Positions 15,910 through 24,110 of a DNA stretch of 38,590 bases are shown piece after piece; position 1 is the first letter of the stretch; every line of letters starts with the position of its first letter. The position numbers were made by a program, and so were the translations under genes. This DNA is from an uncultured Mycoplasmatota bacterium (GTDB lineage Bacteria; Bacillota_I; Bacilli_A; RF39; UBA660). The DNA lies in contig CANRVY010000015.1 in NCBI GenBank assembly GCA_947643405.1, positions 1 through 38,590 of the forward strand, written 5' to 3'. Below the pieces are notes generated by a model that saw nothing but the letters and a program-made list of their open reading frames with translations, was not told where the DNA came from and searched no databases.

Positions 15910-16704
15910 TTAATGCGATTCCTTATTTTTTATTTTATAGATACAAATTCCAATAGCGCTTATGACCATAAGAATTCCACTTATAATATTGAAAATATTA
16001 CTATCTTGATTCTTTATATTCAAAACTATTTCACAAAATGGATTTGTAAATATTGTTACAATTGCAAATAGTATCAAGCTAATAGAAATTTTATACTGAA
16101 TATGGATATTTGTAAAAATCCACATGAGTATTCCAATCCAAAAGAAGAAAAAAACGAATGTAGCAATTTTAAAACTATTGAAAAGCCATGTTCCATCATT
16201 ATAAGCATGAATTGAGACAAGCAATAAATATACAAGTATTGTAAAAATGATAGAGGTTTTAAACCATCTATATTTATTCTTTTTCAATAAGTATGGAAGT
16301 GTTGTTATGGTAAAAGAAATGAATATTCCAACTAATACAATAAAAAACCAAGATAAGGTATGGTCTATTACCAAATTGCAAATAAGACAAGTAATTAGTC
16401 CAATCAAATAACCAATGTTTAAAGTATAATAAAAGCCTTTTTTTAACATCCTATAATTTCTTATTTCTTGTTTTTCTTTATTTTCTACTTCGTCATCACA
16501 AGCAATAAAAAATTCATGTTCTGAAATGTTTAATTCTTTACAAAGATTGGTAATCACAGTGATGTCAGGATAGGTAATTCCTCTCTCCCACTTCGAAATC
16601 GTAGTAGGAATTACATATAATTTGCTTGCTAATTCTTCTTGTGTTAATCCAAGCTCTTTTCTTTTTTCGGCAATATATTTTCCAAAATTTTTTTTATCTT
16701 TCAT
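15910..16704 (-). CDS. XRE-family regulator with C-terminal membrane domain
   Basis: Residues 7-62 form a Cro/C1-type helix-turn-helix (LGLTQEELASKLYV, TTISKWERGITYP). About six hydrophobic segments follow from residue 90 on, so the DNA-binding domain is tethered to the membrane. Such proteins often sense envelope state; the signal here is unknown. The start is the ATG at 16704, with AAGGAG nine bases upstream; a TTG one codon earlier is possible. An extended stretch with TATAAT at 16741-16746 lies ahead. It is followed directly by the alpha/beta hydrolase gene. Confidence 0.85.
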   Translation of the reverse strand: MKDKKNFGKYIAEKRKELGLTQEELASKLYVIPTTISKWERGITYPDITVITNLCKELNISEHEFFIACDDEVENKEKQEIRNYRMLKKGFYYTLNIGYLIGLITCLICNLVIDHTLSWFFIVLVGIFISFTITTLPYLLKKNKYRWFKTSIIFTILVYLLLVSIHAYNDGTWLFNSFKIATFVFFFFWIGILMWIFTNIHIQYKISISLILFAIVTIFTNPFCEIVLNIKNQDSNIFNIISGILMVISAIGICIYKIKNKESH

Positions 16705-16740
16705 CAAATAATTCTCCTTTCAAAAATTATTTTATTCTTT

Positions 16741-16746
16741 ATTATA
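16741..16746 (-). promoter_or_regulatory. -10 element of the XRE/hydrolase unit
   Basis: TATAAT lies 37 bases before the ATG. A direct repeat, AGCCA-AAT-AAGCCA, lies just upstream and could be bound by the regulator itself; the -35 is weak. Confidence 0.4.
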
Positions 16747-16817
16747 TTTTTTCACAATGGCTTATTTGGCTAGTTACAATTAATTCTTCAAGTTATAAAA
16801 TTGATTCATCCAAATAT

Positions 16818-17705
16818 CTAAAATAATGTGATTTGTTCTTTCCTATTTGTTTCCTTTTTATAAGCTTTTATAATATCATTCATATCATATAGAATTCCAT
16901 ATTTATCACATTCTCTTTTAAAAATTTGATACAGTTTTTTCGCGTTTGGAACAACACAATTATATTTATTTCCATAATGTTTTTTATAGGTTTCTTTCAA
17001 TCCTACAAAATGTTTATCCAATTGTTCAAAGTAATACTCTCTTTGATTTTCTCTTAATGTCATTCCCATATAAGTATGAATAAATTTTGCTCCATAATCA
17101 TGCGCTAGTCTAACAAGTTTTTTCATATCTTCTTCTGAATCAGTAATAAATGGAAGTACTGGATTTATCATAATTCCCACAAATATTCCATTATCTGATA
17201 ATACTTTAATCGCTTGAAGTCTTTTTGAAGATACACAAACATTAGGCTCTATTATTTTTGATAAATTATCATTTGGTGTTGTAATCGTAAATTTAACAAT
17301 AACATTATTTTTTGAATTAATTTCTTTCAATAGTTCTAAATCCCTTAAAATTAAATCACTTTTGGTATCAATAGAAACTCCAAAACCATATTTTAATATC
17401 AATTTTAAAGCTCCCCTTGTTTGTTCATACTTTATTTCATTTGGATTATAAGTATCAGACATGGATCCAATTCCAATAACACCTTTTTCGCGCTTTTTTG
17501 ATAACTCTTTTTCTAGAATAAATAATGCATTTTCTTTCCCCTTTACAATATCAAAGTCATCAATGTGATAACAGTTACTTCTGCTATCACAATAAATACA
17601 TCCATGACAACATCCTCTATATAAGTTCATATTATAATCAATACCATACCAATCATTTCCGTATTTCACTTTTGAAAGTATTGTTTTTCCCTTTATAAGT
17701 TTCAT
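16818..17705 (-). CDS. radical SAM protein, SPL/Rv2578c-like group
   Basis: The 295-residue protein has the radical SAM cluster motif C-x3-C-x2-C in RGCCHGCIYCD (C32, C36, C39). Next come SRSNCYH, a GIGSMSDTYNPNE loop and DTKSDLILRD, all typical of the COG1533 SplB-like group. These enzymes use a 4Fe-4S cluster and S-adenosylmethionine. True spore photoproduct lyases belong to a neighbouring branch, and this branch is mostly uncharacterised, so I give no reaction. GGTAGG precedes the ATG. It forms a unit of its own, with a palindrome over its promoter. Confidence 0.85.
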   Translation of the reverse strand: MKLIKGKTILSKVKYGNDWYGIDYNMNLYRGCCHGCIYCDSRSNCYHIDDFDIVKGKENALFILEKELSKKREKGVIGIGSMSDTYNPNEIKYEQTRGALKLILKYGFGVSIDTKSDLILRDLELLKEINSKNNVIVKFTITTPNDNLSKIIEPNVCVSSKRLQAIKVLSDNGIFVGIMINPVLPFITDSEEDMKKLVRLAHDYGAKFIHTYMGMTLRENQREYYFEQLDKHFVGLKETYKKHYGNKYNCVVPNAKKLYQIFKRECDKYGILYDMNDIIKAYKKETNRKEQITLF

Positions 17706-17763
17706 ATGTTTCCTACCTTTTCCATTTCTTCATTTAAATTATTTACACAGAATAATAACACTT

Positions 17764-17779
17764 TAATACGAGTATTATA
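17764..17779 (-). promoter_or_regulatory. -10 and overlapping palindrome upstream of radical SAM gene
   Basis: TATAAT (17774-17779) preceded by TGA overlaps TAATAC-TC-GTATTA (17764-17777), a perfect 6+6 palindrome. This is a candidate operator position. Confidence 0.4.
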
Positions 17780-17835
17780 TCACTTTTTGTTATTAAAAAA
17801 AATTTCCAATTCTATTGAAAATAGTTTTATTCTTT

Positions 17836-17856
17836 AAAAAATGAAAAACTTTTCAT
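17836..17856 (-). terminator. AT-rich terminator after PNPOx-like gene
   Basis: ATGAAAA/TTTTCAT (17841-17847 and 17850-17856) is followed by TTTTTT on the minus strand, about 80 bases after the stop. Confidence 0.5.
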
Positions 17857-17936
17857 GATTTTAATGCGATAAAAAAGCTTATTTTAGTAGTCTTTACAAA
17901 TCTTATAAATCACTCATAGAAATTATAATGTATCAA

Positions 17937-18356
17937 TTATTTAATAATAAAATTCTCGGTTTTCAAATCACAATAATATCTACCACTTGTTGCAGTAAAT
18001 TTTAAAACACAATAATCTGGGTCGGTTACACCTTTTTTATAAAACATTGTATCTCCTTTTTCCCAAATCATATTTTTAGTTTCTTGGTCTGTTAAAACCT
18101 CCATTTTCCCTTTCAGCATCACACCAACATATTTTATTAATCCTTTATGATAAAAGTAAATACTAGCATTTGGATTATTTTTATACTGACTCACTCTCAT
18201 AGATGAAGTATTTGTAGAAAAGTAAAATTCTTTTAGCTCTATCCTTTTTCTTGGTTTAAGCATTGCTTTTACATTAGGATAGTTTTCATCATCAATAGAA
18301 CATATAAAACTAACTTTTTGTTTATCAATAAAATTTTCGATTTTCTTTAAATCCAT
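17937..18356 (-). CDS. pyridoxamine 5'-phosphate oxidase-fold flavin-binding protein
   Basis: The 139-residue protein has the split-barrel pattern of the PNPOx-like/general-stress-protein 26 group. VSFICSIDDENYPNVKAML gives the first strands, then FYFSTNTSSMRVSQYKNNP, ASIYFYHKG and GVMLKGKMEVL follow. Such proteins bind FMN or F420-like cofactors, and some reduce quinones or nitro compounds. This one cannot be assigned a substrate. The SD is weak (GAGATGAAG). An extended -10 (18399-18404) lies ahead, just after a weak hairpin. Confidence 0.8.
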   Translation of the reverse strand: MDLKKIENFIDKQKVSFICSIDDENYPNVKAMLKPRKRIELKEFYFSTNTSSMRVSQYKNNPNASIYFYHKGLIKYVGVMLKGKMEVLTDQETKNMIWEKGDTMFYKKGVTDPDYCVLKFTATSGRYYCDLKTENFIIK

Positions 18357-18398
18357 AATACTTCATCTCACTTTCAGATTATTATTTTACTTTCTTTA

Positions 18399-18404
18399 AT
18401 TATA
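18399..18404 (-). promoter_or_regulatory. extended -10 of PNPOx-like gene
   Basis: TGATATAAT lies 42 bases before the ATG at 18356. The -35 region coincides with the T run of a weak hairpin at 18407-18439 (GAGCA/TGCTC). Confidence 0.45.
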
Positions 18405-18505
18405 TCAAAAAAAGAGCAAATCATAAATATAATATGCTCCTTAATTTGCTATTTTACTTGAATCTTTCCATTAAAATAATTTTTTCAAAAATTGTTCCTC
18501 CTTCA

Positions 18506-18540
18506 TAAAAAAGATAGATATGAGCTAATCATACCTATCT
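18506..18540 (-). terminator. intrinsic terminator after tRNA-Leu
   Basis: A 12-bp stem, AGATAGGTATGA/TCATATCTATCT (18512-18523 and 18529-18540, one G-T pair), is followed by T6 on the minus strand. Confidence 0.85.
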
Positions 18541-18620
18541 CTAGGACTCGTCCAAACGACTAAAAACTAAATTGTATACTTAAATTAAACCTTTTTCAAA
18601 GTTTTAATGTTCTATCAATA

Positions 18621-18706
18621 TGGTGCAAGAGAAGGGACTTGAACCCTCACAGAATATTTCTACAAGCCCCTCAAGCCTGCGTGTCTACCAATTCCACCAC
18701 TCTTGC
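18621..18706 (-). tRNA. tRNA-Leu (anticodon GAG)
   Basis: The 86-nt gene with encoded CCA folds as a class II tRNA. The acceptor is GCAAGAG/CTCTTGC, the D-arm contains GGAATTGGTAGACAC, and the anticodon stem is CAGGC/GCTTG with loop TTGAGGG. The variable arm is long (TAGAAATATTCTG) and the T-arm contains GGTTCAAGTCC. It lies 22 bases after the ileS stop on the same strand, with no terminator reading in that direction between them. Confidence 0.95.
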
Positions 18707-18709
18707 AAG

Positions 18710-18738
18710 TAGTTAGACATAAGTCTAACTATTTTTTT
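18710..18738 (+). terminator. hairpin between ileS and tRNA-Leu, terminator-like only on plus strand
   Basis: TAGTTAGAC and GTCTAACTA (18710-18718 and 18723-18731) form a perfect 9-bp stem. The T run follows on the plus strand, so on the ileS strand it is a hairpin without T tail. It contains the TAG stop of ileS. It may stop antisense transcripts or mark processing between ileS and the tRNA. Confidence 0.5.
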
Positions 18739-21700
18739 ATTACTTCTAAATACACTTCATGTCCATTAATATCAAATTTATCTTTTAAATTTTCTTTATT
18801 TGTAATAGTAAGCGCTAAAGTTTCCTCTTTCATATATTCTAAGTTATTTGCAATCGCTTTTTCTACTTCTTCATCTGCTTTATAAGAAACTTCAATACGG
18901 TCTGTTATCTCAAAATCGCTTGATTTTCTAAGTTGTTGAATTTTAGAAACAAGTTCTCTAGCAATGCCTTCTTCAATTAAAACTTCATTCAATTCAGTAT
19001 TTAAAATGATAAAATTATTATTTAACATTCCTACATTGAACCCTTCTTTTGATTCGATTCGAATATCTATCATTTCATTCGTTACTTCAAATGCTTCTCC
19101 TGAAAGAGTTACAGTAATTGTTTCATTGTTCTGAAGCTTATTTATTTCTTCAACAGATAAGGAAGATAAAACATTTCCAAACTCTCCTACTTTTGGTCCT
19201 AATATTTTTCCAACAGTTTTAAAATTTGGTTTTACAATATAATTCATATAATGACTTAATTCATTTGTAAAAACTACTTCTTTCACATTTAATTCTTCTT
19301 TTATTAAAAGTGTTAAATCATTAATCAAATCCTTGTTCTTTCCATCTATTAATGCTTCACTAATTGGTTGACGTACTTTAATTTTCGCCTCTTCTCTGAC
19401 ATAACGTCCTAGAGAAATTAAGTCACGTACCAAATCCATTCGATTTTCAATTTTTTCATCTATCATATCTTCATCACAAATTGGATAGTCTTCTAAATGA
19501 ATAGATTCTTTATCTGTTAGAGCTCTATAGATTTCTTCTGTTACAAATGGTATAAATGGTGCAGCTAATTTACAAATGCCAAGCAATACTTCATAGGTTG
19601 TACCATAAACCGCTTTTTTACTGATTGTAAGTTCGCTTTCCCAAAATCTTCTACGATTTCTTCTAATGTACCAATTTGATAAATCTTCATTTACAAAATT
19701 GTTAATAGCACGCACTGCTTTATTGAGATCATATTCATCCATTGATTCTGTTACAAATTTTATAAGTTTATGATATTTTGATAACAACCATTTATCAATT
19801 TCTTCTAAATCTTTATAATCTACATGATAACTTCTTGGGTCTACTTCATCTGTATTGGCATACATTTGAAAGAACGTATAAGTATTCTTTAAAGTATTAA
19901 AAAATTTAGATTGCACTTCTTTTACTCCATCCTCATCAAATTTTAGAGGTGTCCATACTGGAGAAGCATATAACATGTAAAAACGAATTGGGTCTGCTCC
20001 AAATTTCTCCATTAACTCAAATGGATTAATTGCATTTCCTCTACTTTTATGCATTTTATGACCAAATTTATCTAACAACAAATCATTTACTAAAACATTT
20101 TTGTATGGTGTTTTTCCTGTTACAAATGTTGAGATTACAAGCAAAGAATAAAACCATCCACGTGTTTGGTCAATTCCTTCTGAAATAAAATCTGCTGGAA
20201 ATTGGCTTTCAAACAATTCTTTATTTTCAAATGGGTAATGATATTGTGCAAATGGCATAGAACCAGAATCAAACCAACAATCAATAACATCTTTGATTCT
20301 TGTCATTTCCTTTCCACATTCTTTACATGTGATATGAATGTCATCTACATAAGGTCTATGTAATTCAATTGTTTCATCAATTTTTTCTATTGCTTTCTCT
20401 ACTAATTCTGCTCTTGAACCAATCATTTCTTGGTGTCCACAAGAACATTTCCATAATGGAATTGGAGTACCCCAATAACGATTTCTAGAAATGGCCCAAT
20501 CATTCATGTTTTCTAACCAGTTTCCAAAACGTTTTTCTCCGACATAACTTGGATACCAATTTACTGTATTATTCTGTTCTACAATCTTATCTTTGATTGC
20601 TGTCGTTTTAATATATAAACTTGGCTTTGAATAATATACAAGAGGAGTTTTACATCTCCAACAATGTGGATAATTATGTACCATTTTTTGCTTTTTAAAT
20701 AATTTATCTTCTCCTGCCAAATATTTGATGATGTCTACTTCTAATTCTGAATCAACAACAAGTCTCCCTTTCCAAGGTCCTTCTGTATAACAACCATTTT
20801 CATCAACTGGATTTATCATAGGCAAATCATATTTTAATCCAACTTCATAGTCATCAGCACCAAATGCTGGGGCGATATGAACAATTCCAGTTCCGTCTTC
20901 CATCGTTACATAATCAGCGCATGTTACAAAGAACGCTTTTTTGTTTGTTTCAATAAATGGTAGCAATTGTTCATATTCTAAATGTTCCAAATCAGTTCCT
21001 TTGTAAGTTTCTACTACTTCATAGTTATCTCCTAATACTTTATCAGCTAATTTTTTTGCTACAATAAAATGATATCCTTTTGATAAACATTCTACATATT
21101 CTTCATTTGGATTTACACAAGCAGCCACATTAGCAATTAATGTCCATGGAGTTGTTGTCCAAACTAGTAAATACGTATTCTCTTTATTCTTTAATTTTAA
21201 AGGAACGGTTACTGTATTCACACTTACTTCTTTATATCCTTGTGCTACTTCATGACTTGCAAGTCCTGTTCCACATCTTGGACAATATGGTAAAATCTTT
21301 AATCCATCATAAATATATCCTTCATCAAATAGTTTCTTCAAAATCCACCATTCTGTTTCAATATAATTATTTTCATAAGTAATGTATGGATTTTTTAAAT
21401 CAATAAATTGTCCCATTTCAGTTGTGAAATCACGAAACGCTTTTTCATTTTTCCACACACTTTCTCTACATTTTTCATTGAACTTTTGAATTCCATATTT
21501 TTCAATATCATTTTTCCCTTCAAATCCAAGCTCTTTTTCAACTTGAACTTCTACTGGTAAACCATGAGTATCCCAGCCTACTTTTCTAAGTACACGATAC
21601 CCTTTCATTGTTTTATATTTACAAACAGTATCTTTTAGTAACTTCGCCATCATATGATGAATTCCAGGCATTCCATTTGCTGTTGCAGGCCCATCATAAA

Positions 21701-21824
21701 ATACAAAATCATCTTTTCTATTCTGAATACTTTTATTTAAAATATCATTCTCTTCCCAATATTGAGAAGTCTCATTTTCTAATTCACAATTTTTTCCTTT
21801 TTTTAATTCTTTAAATTTTTCCAT
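18729..21824 (-). CDS. ileS: isoleucyl-tRNA synthetase with GIHH signature motif (IleRS2-like)
   Basis: This is a full-length 1031-residue class Ia synthetase. It has the Rossmann core start FYDGPATANGMPGIHHMM, an editing domain with TTTPWTL and a GADDYEVG Asp, and the signature KMHKS (590-594). A tRNA-anticodon domain ends it. HIGH is replaced by GIHH (54-57), first His to Gly and Gly to His. Natural IleRS2 enzymes with this G-x-H-H swap have been described as hyper-resistant to mupirocin, so resistance is expected here (inference). Zinc pairs CPRCG, CWRC and CSCG/CKECG are visible. The start is the ATG at 21824, after AGGAGGG. It is translated 10 bases behind the exchanger gene and controlled by the same Ile T-box. 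Confidence 0.95.
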   Translation of the reverse strand: MEKFKELKKGKNCELENETSQYWEENDILNKSIQNRKDDFVFYDGPATANGMPGIHHMMAKLLKDTVCKYKTMKGYRVLRKVGWDTHGLPVEVQVEKELGFEGKNDIEKYGIQKFNEKCRESVWKNEKAFRDFTTEMGQFIDLKNPYITYENNYIETEWWILKKLFDEGYIYDGLKILPYCPRCGTGLASHEVAQGYKEVSVNTVTVPLKLKNKENTYLLVWTTTPWTLIANVAACVNPNEEYVECLSKGYHFIVAKKLADKVLGDNYEVVETYKGTDLEHLEYEQLLPFIETNKKAFFVTCADYVTMEDGTGIVHIAPAFGADDYEVGLKYDLPMINPVDENGCYTEGPWKGRLVVDSELEVDIIKYLAGEDKLFKKQKMVHNYPHCWRCKTPLVYYSKPSLYIKTTAIKDKIVEQNNTVNWYPSYVGEKRFGNWLENMNDWAISRNRYWGTPIPLWKCSCGHQEMIGSRAELVEKAIEKIDETIELHRPYVDDIHITCKECGKEMTRIKDVIDCWFDSGSMPFAQYHYPFENKELFESQFPADFISEGIDQTRGWFYSLLVISTFVTGKTPYKNVLVNDLLLDKFGHKMHKSRGNAINPFELMEKFGADPIRFYMLYASPVWTPLKFDEDGVKEVQSKFFNTLKNTYTFFQMYANTDEVDPRSYHVDYKDLEEIDKWLLSKYHKLIKFVTESMDEYDLNKAVRAINNFVNEDLSNWYIRRNRRRFWESELTISKKAVYGTTYEVLLGICKLAAPFIPFVTEEIYRALTDKESIHLEDYPICDEDMIDEKIENRMDLVRDLISLGRYVREEAKIKVRQPISEALIDGKNKDLINDLTLLIKEELNVKEVVFTNELSHYMNYIVKPNFKTVGKILGPKVGEFGNVLSSLSVEEINKLQNNETITVTLSGEAFEVTNEMIDIRIESKEGFNVGMLNNNFIILNTELNEVLIEEGIARELVSKIQQLRKSSDFEITDRIEVSYKADEEVEKAIANNLEYMKEETLALTITNKENLKDKFDINGHEVYLEVIKK

Positions 21825-21834
21825 AAAAACCCTC

Positions 21835-22800
21835 CTAACCAAATATTACATATGCATAATAAGTAATAAACGTAAATATCATGATAATTCCTTCTTTTTT
21901 GCTAATCACTTTGTCATTACTTGCTGCTACAAAAAGCATAAGTGCTGAAACAAGGAATAAAACCAAATCAACATAAGAGAAACCAACGCCTGATATTCCA
22001 CCAAATATGGCAACTGGTAATCCCAAAACAATCCCAATATTAAAGATGTTACTTCCGATAATATTCCCAATTAATAAATCTTGTTCTCCTTTTCTAGCCG
22101 CCACTACTGATGTAACTAGCTCAGGAAGTGATGTTCCAAGTGCGATTACAGTAAGCGCTATCATTCTTTCACTCACTCCTAAAAACTCTGCGATACTAGA
22201 AGCACTTTCTACTACAAAATGACTTCCAGCCATTACCCCAATCAATCCTAAAAAAGTGAAAATGATAGATTTATACATTGGATATTTTGGATTATCTTCT
22301 AATGTATTTGGATCATCTACTTCCTTTTTCTTTCTAATAATTGAAAATAAATAATAAATAAAAACCATAAAAAACAATAAAATAACGAATCCATCAGAAT
22401 GACTAATCATATTGACTTGACTTTGATCAAATAAACTATCTACAAATAAAGTCACTAACAATAACGATAACATAATTGTAATTGGTAATTCTTTTCTAAT
22501 TGTATTACTTTTTACTCTAAGTGTACAAAATAAACTAGATACTCCTAATATTAATAATATGTTGATAATATTACTTCCAATCACATTTCCCAAAACCATA
22601 TCTCCACTATTAGACATCAAAGCCTTAAAAGATACCGCTAATTCTGGAGCACTTGTCCCAAAGGCTACAATGGTAAGCCCTATTACTAATCTTGAAATAT
22701 TTAAATTCCTAGCAGTAGAAGATGCTCCATCTACAAAAACATCAGCACCTTTAATTAATAACAAAAATCCTACAATTAAAATTAATATTTGTAATAACAT
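21835..22800 (-). CDS. Na+/Ca2+ exchanger, CaCA family (YrbG-like)
   Basis: The 321-residue membrane protein has the two inverted-repeat alpha motifs of the CaCA superfamily: GTSAPELAVS with GNVIGSNIIN, and GTSLPELVTS with GNIIGSNIFN. About ten TM segments are split by a hydrophilic loop (around 170-190). It would export Ca2+ in exchange for Na+ across the cell membrane. The ATG at 22800 is chosen because AGAGGG lies just upstream; the longer frame reads through the T-box antiterminator. It is the first gene behind an isoleucine T-box and precedes ileS by 10 bases. Amino-acid control of a Ca2+ exchanger is unexpected. Confidence 0.92.
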   Translation of the reverse strand: MLLQILILIVGFLLLIKGADVFVDGASSTARNLNISRLVIGLTIVAFGTSAPELAVSFKALMSNSGDMVLGNVIGSNIINILLILGVSSLFCTLRVKSNTIRKELPITIMLSLLLVTLFVDSLFDQSQVNMISHSDGFVILLFFMVFIYYLFSIIRKKKEVDDPNTLEDNPKYPMYKSIIFTFLGLIGVMAGSHFVVESASSIAEFLGVSERMIALTVIALGTSLPELVTSVVAARKGEQDLLIGNIIGSNIFNIGIVLGLPVAIFGGISGVGFSYVDLVLFLVSALMLFVAASNDKVISKKEGIIMIFTFITYYAYVIFG

Positions 22801-22821
22801 ACTTTCCCTCTTTCTATATAT

Positions 22822-23010
22822 AAAAAAGCTCATCCTATCTAAGGACGAGCTTTCTACCCGTGGTACCACCTTAATTAATACTCAAAACTATAACGCGTTA
22901 CCGTTTCTACCTTCATAGAAAACATCTAGAGTGATTTATATATAATTCCTAGTTTCGTTTTCATCAACCACGAACTTTCTTTACTATTTCTTATATATCG
23001 TCTCTATCAA
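22822..23010 (-). promoter_or_regulatory. T-box riboswitch, isoleucine-specific
   Basis: The leader has a Stem I whose base TAGAG/CTCTA closes a specifier loop reading ATC followed by A, which fits Ile. AAGGTGGTACCACGGG is the canonical antiterminator/T-box. A strong terminator (22825-22835 pairing with 22843-22853, then T6) completes it. Uncharged tRNA-Ile should bind and let transcription pass into the exchanger gene and ileS. No clear promoter is seen in front of it; transcription may start in, or run through from, divIVA. Confidence 0.92.
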
Positions 23011-23016
23011 ATGTTT

Positions 23017-23475
23017 TTAAAATTCTATTTTATCTATATCATTTACCATTTCTAATTGAGTTTCTACTACATCACGTAATCTTCTTTTGAAAACAGTCAT
23101 ATTTCGTCTTAATTGACTTGCCTCTTGTTCTGTTTTTTCTGCTCTTAGTAATGCTTCATTAATAATGCGACTAGCGTTCCTTTTAGCATCTTCTAAGATA
23201 ACATCACTTTCTCTATGAGCAGCTACTTTCATTTGGTCAGATGTTTTTTGAGCCATCATAATTGCTCTGTTTAAAGTGCCTTCCATATTTTCATATTGTC
23301 CTAGTCTTGCTTTTAAAGAAGCATTTTCTTGTTCCAAGCTTTGTAAAGCTGCGATTCTTTGGTCTTTTAATTTTAGCTCTGCAACCATTTTTTCTACTTG
23401 GTTAATTACTTGATCCAAAAAGGCATTTACCTCTATTGGGTCATAGCCGCGAAGTGTTCGATTAAATTTTTCCAT
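23017..23475 (-). CDS. divIVA: DivIVA-like cell-division/polarity protein
   Basis: The 152-residue protein has the DivIVA N-terminal membrane-binding signature (FNRTLRGYDPIEVNAFLDQV) and then a long coiled coil (about 25-150) rich in Glu, Gln and Arg. DivIVA binds curved membrane at septum and poles and recruits division or wall-synthesis partners. The ATG at 23475 is chosen because AGGGGTG lies just upstream; the frame continues further but without an SD. It lies 25 bases after sepF coding, in the same unit, and is followed by the Ile T-box and ileS, as in many Bacillota. The ylmG and ylmH genes usually between sepF and divIVA are absent. Confidence 0.92.
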   Translation of the reverse strand: MEKFNRTLRGYDPIEVNAFLDQVINQVEKMVAELKLKDQRIAALQSLEQENASLKARLGQYENMEGTLNRAIMMAQKTSDQMKVAAHRESDVILEDAKRNASRIINEALLRAEKTEQEASQLRRNMTVFKRRLRDVVETQLEMVNDIDKIEF

Positions 23476-23536
23476 AACTTCACCCCTTGGCACTACGTGA
23501 TATTGTAGCACACTTTTTTTCTGTTTTCAATATTTT

Positions 23537-23953
23537 CTACCACTCTAAATTGATATCGTGATTATCGTGAATATCTTTTCCCTCTGTATCATCAGTAATT
23601 TTTCCTTGAATATTGATATTATTTGGTGTACATAAAAAGATCCCTCCACCAATTTTTTGGATGTCTCCACCGATTGCATAAATTGTTCCACTTAAGAAAT
23701 CAACAATCCTTTTGGCTTGATCAGAAGTTACTCTTTTTAAATTCACAACTACAGTATTCCTTGATTTTAAATGATCAGCGATTTGCTGAGATTCAGAATA
23801 AGCTCGTGGTTCTAACAAAATCATCTTCGCTCCACCATTATTCTCTGCTAAAGCTGCTTCTGTTGTCACTTCATAATATTGGTCACTATTTTCTGAATTT
23901 CCAAAAATATCTGGTTCTTCATCATTAAACCATTTTTTTAAACTGAATGCCAT
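23537..23953 (-). CDS. sepF: cell-division protein SepF
   Basis: The 138-residue protein has the SepF pattern. An amphipathic N terminus (MAFSLKKWF) could bind membrane. After a low-complexity linker comes the SepF domain (about 42-118) with [37 protein letters not shown] and [10 protein letters not shown]. SepF anchors and bundles FtsZ at the septum. AGGAGG precedes the ATG and a -10 TATAAT lies at 23986-23991. It forms an operon with divIVA. Confidence 0.93.
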   Translation of the reverse strand: MAFSLKKWFNDEEPDIFGNSENSDQYYEVTTEAALAENNGGAKMILLEPRAYSESQQIADHLKSRNTVVVNLKRVTSDQAKRIVDFLSGTIYAIGGDIQKIGGGIFLCTPNNINIQGKITDDTEGKDIHDNHDINLEW

Positions 23954-23985
23954 TATGTCATCCTCCTTATTTTTGTTACTTTTGC

Positions 23986-23991
23986 ATTATA
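23986..23991 (-). promoter_or_regulatory. -10 of sepF-divIVA operon
   Basis: TATAAT lies 32 bases before the sepF ATG. The -35 is poor. An inverted repeat with 14-bp arms (24033-24046 and 24062-24075) lies upstream. Confidence 0.45.
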
Positions 23992-24032
23992 TAAAACATT
24001 TTATCATAAAATAGAAAAAAAGAAAACTGCTT

Positions 24033-24075
24033 TTGTCTAATTTTAGGGATAATAATTTTTCAAAATTAGACAAAA
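24033..24075. repeat. 14-bp inverted repeat between sepF and histidine kinase genes
   Basis: The arms TTTTGTCTAATTTT and AAAATTAGACAAAA are exact reverse complements with a 15-base centre. It lies next to, but is separate from, the kinase terminator. It may be an operator or a second hairpin. Confidence 0.6.
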
Positions 24076-24110
24076 AAAGACATTGGATATCGTAATACCC
24101 AAATGTCTTT
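24072..24110 (-). terminator. intrinsic terminator of the two-component operon
   Basis: AAAGACATT-GG paired with CC-AATGTCTTT (24076-24086 and 24099-24110, small bulge), plus an inner TAT/ATA pairing, is followed by T7 on the minus strand. Confidence 0.85.

Noticed and set aside
22559-22918. Plus-strand 119-codon frame over the T-box and exchanger start
   Set aside because: It is antisense to the T-box and the exchanger, and has no SD.
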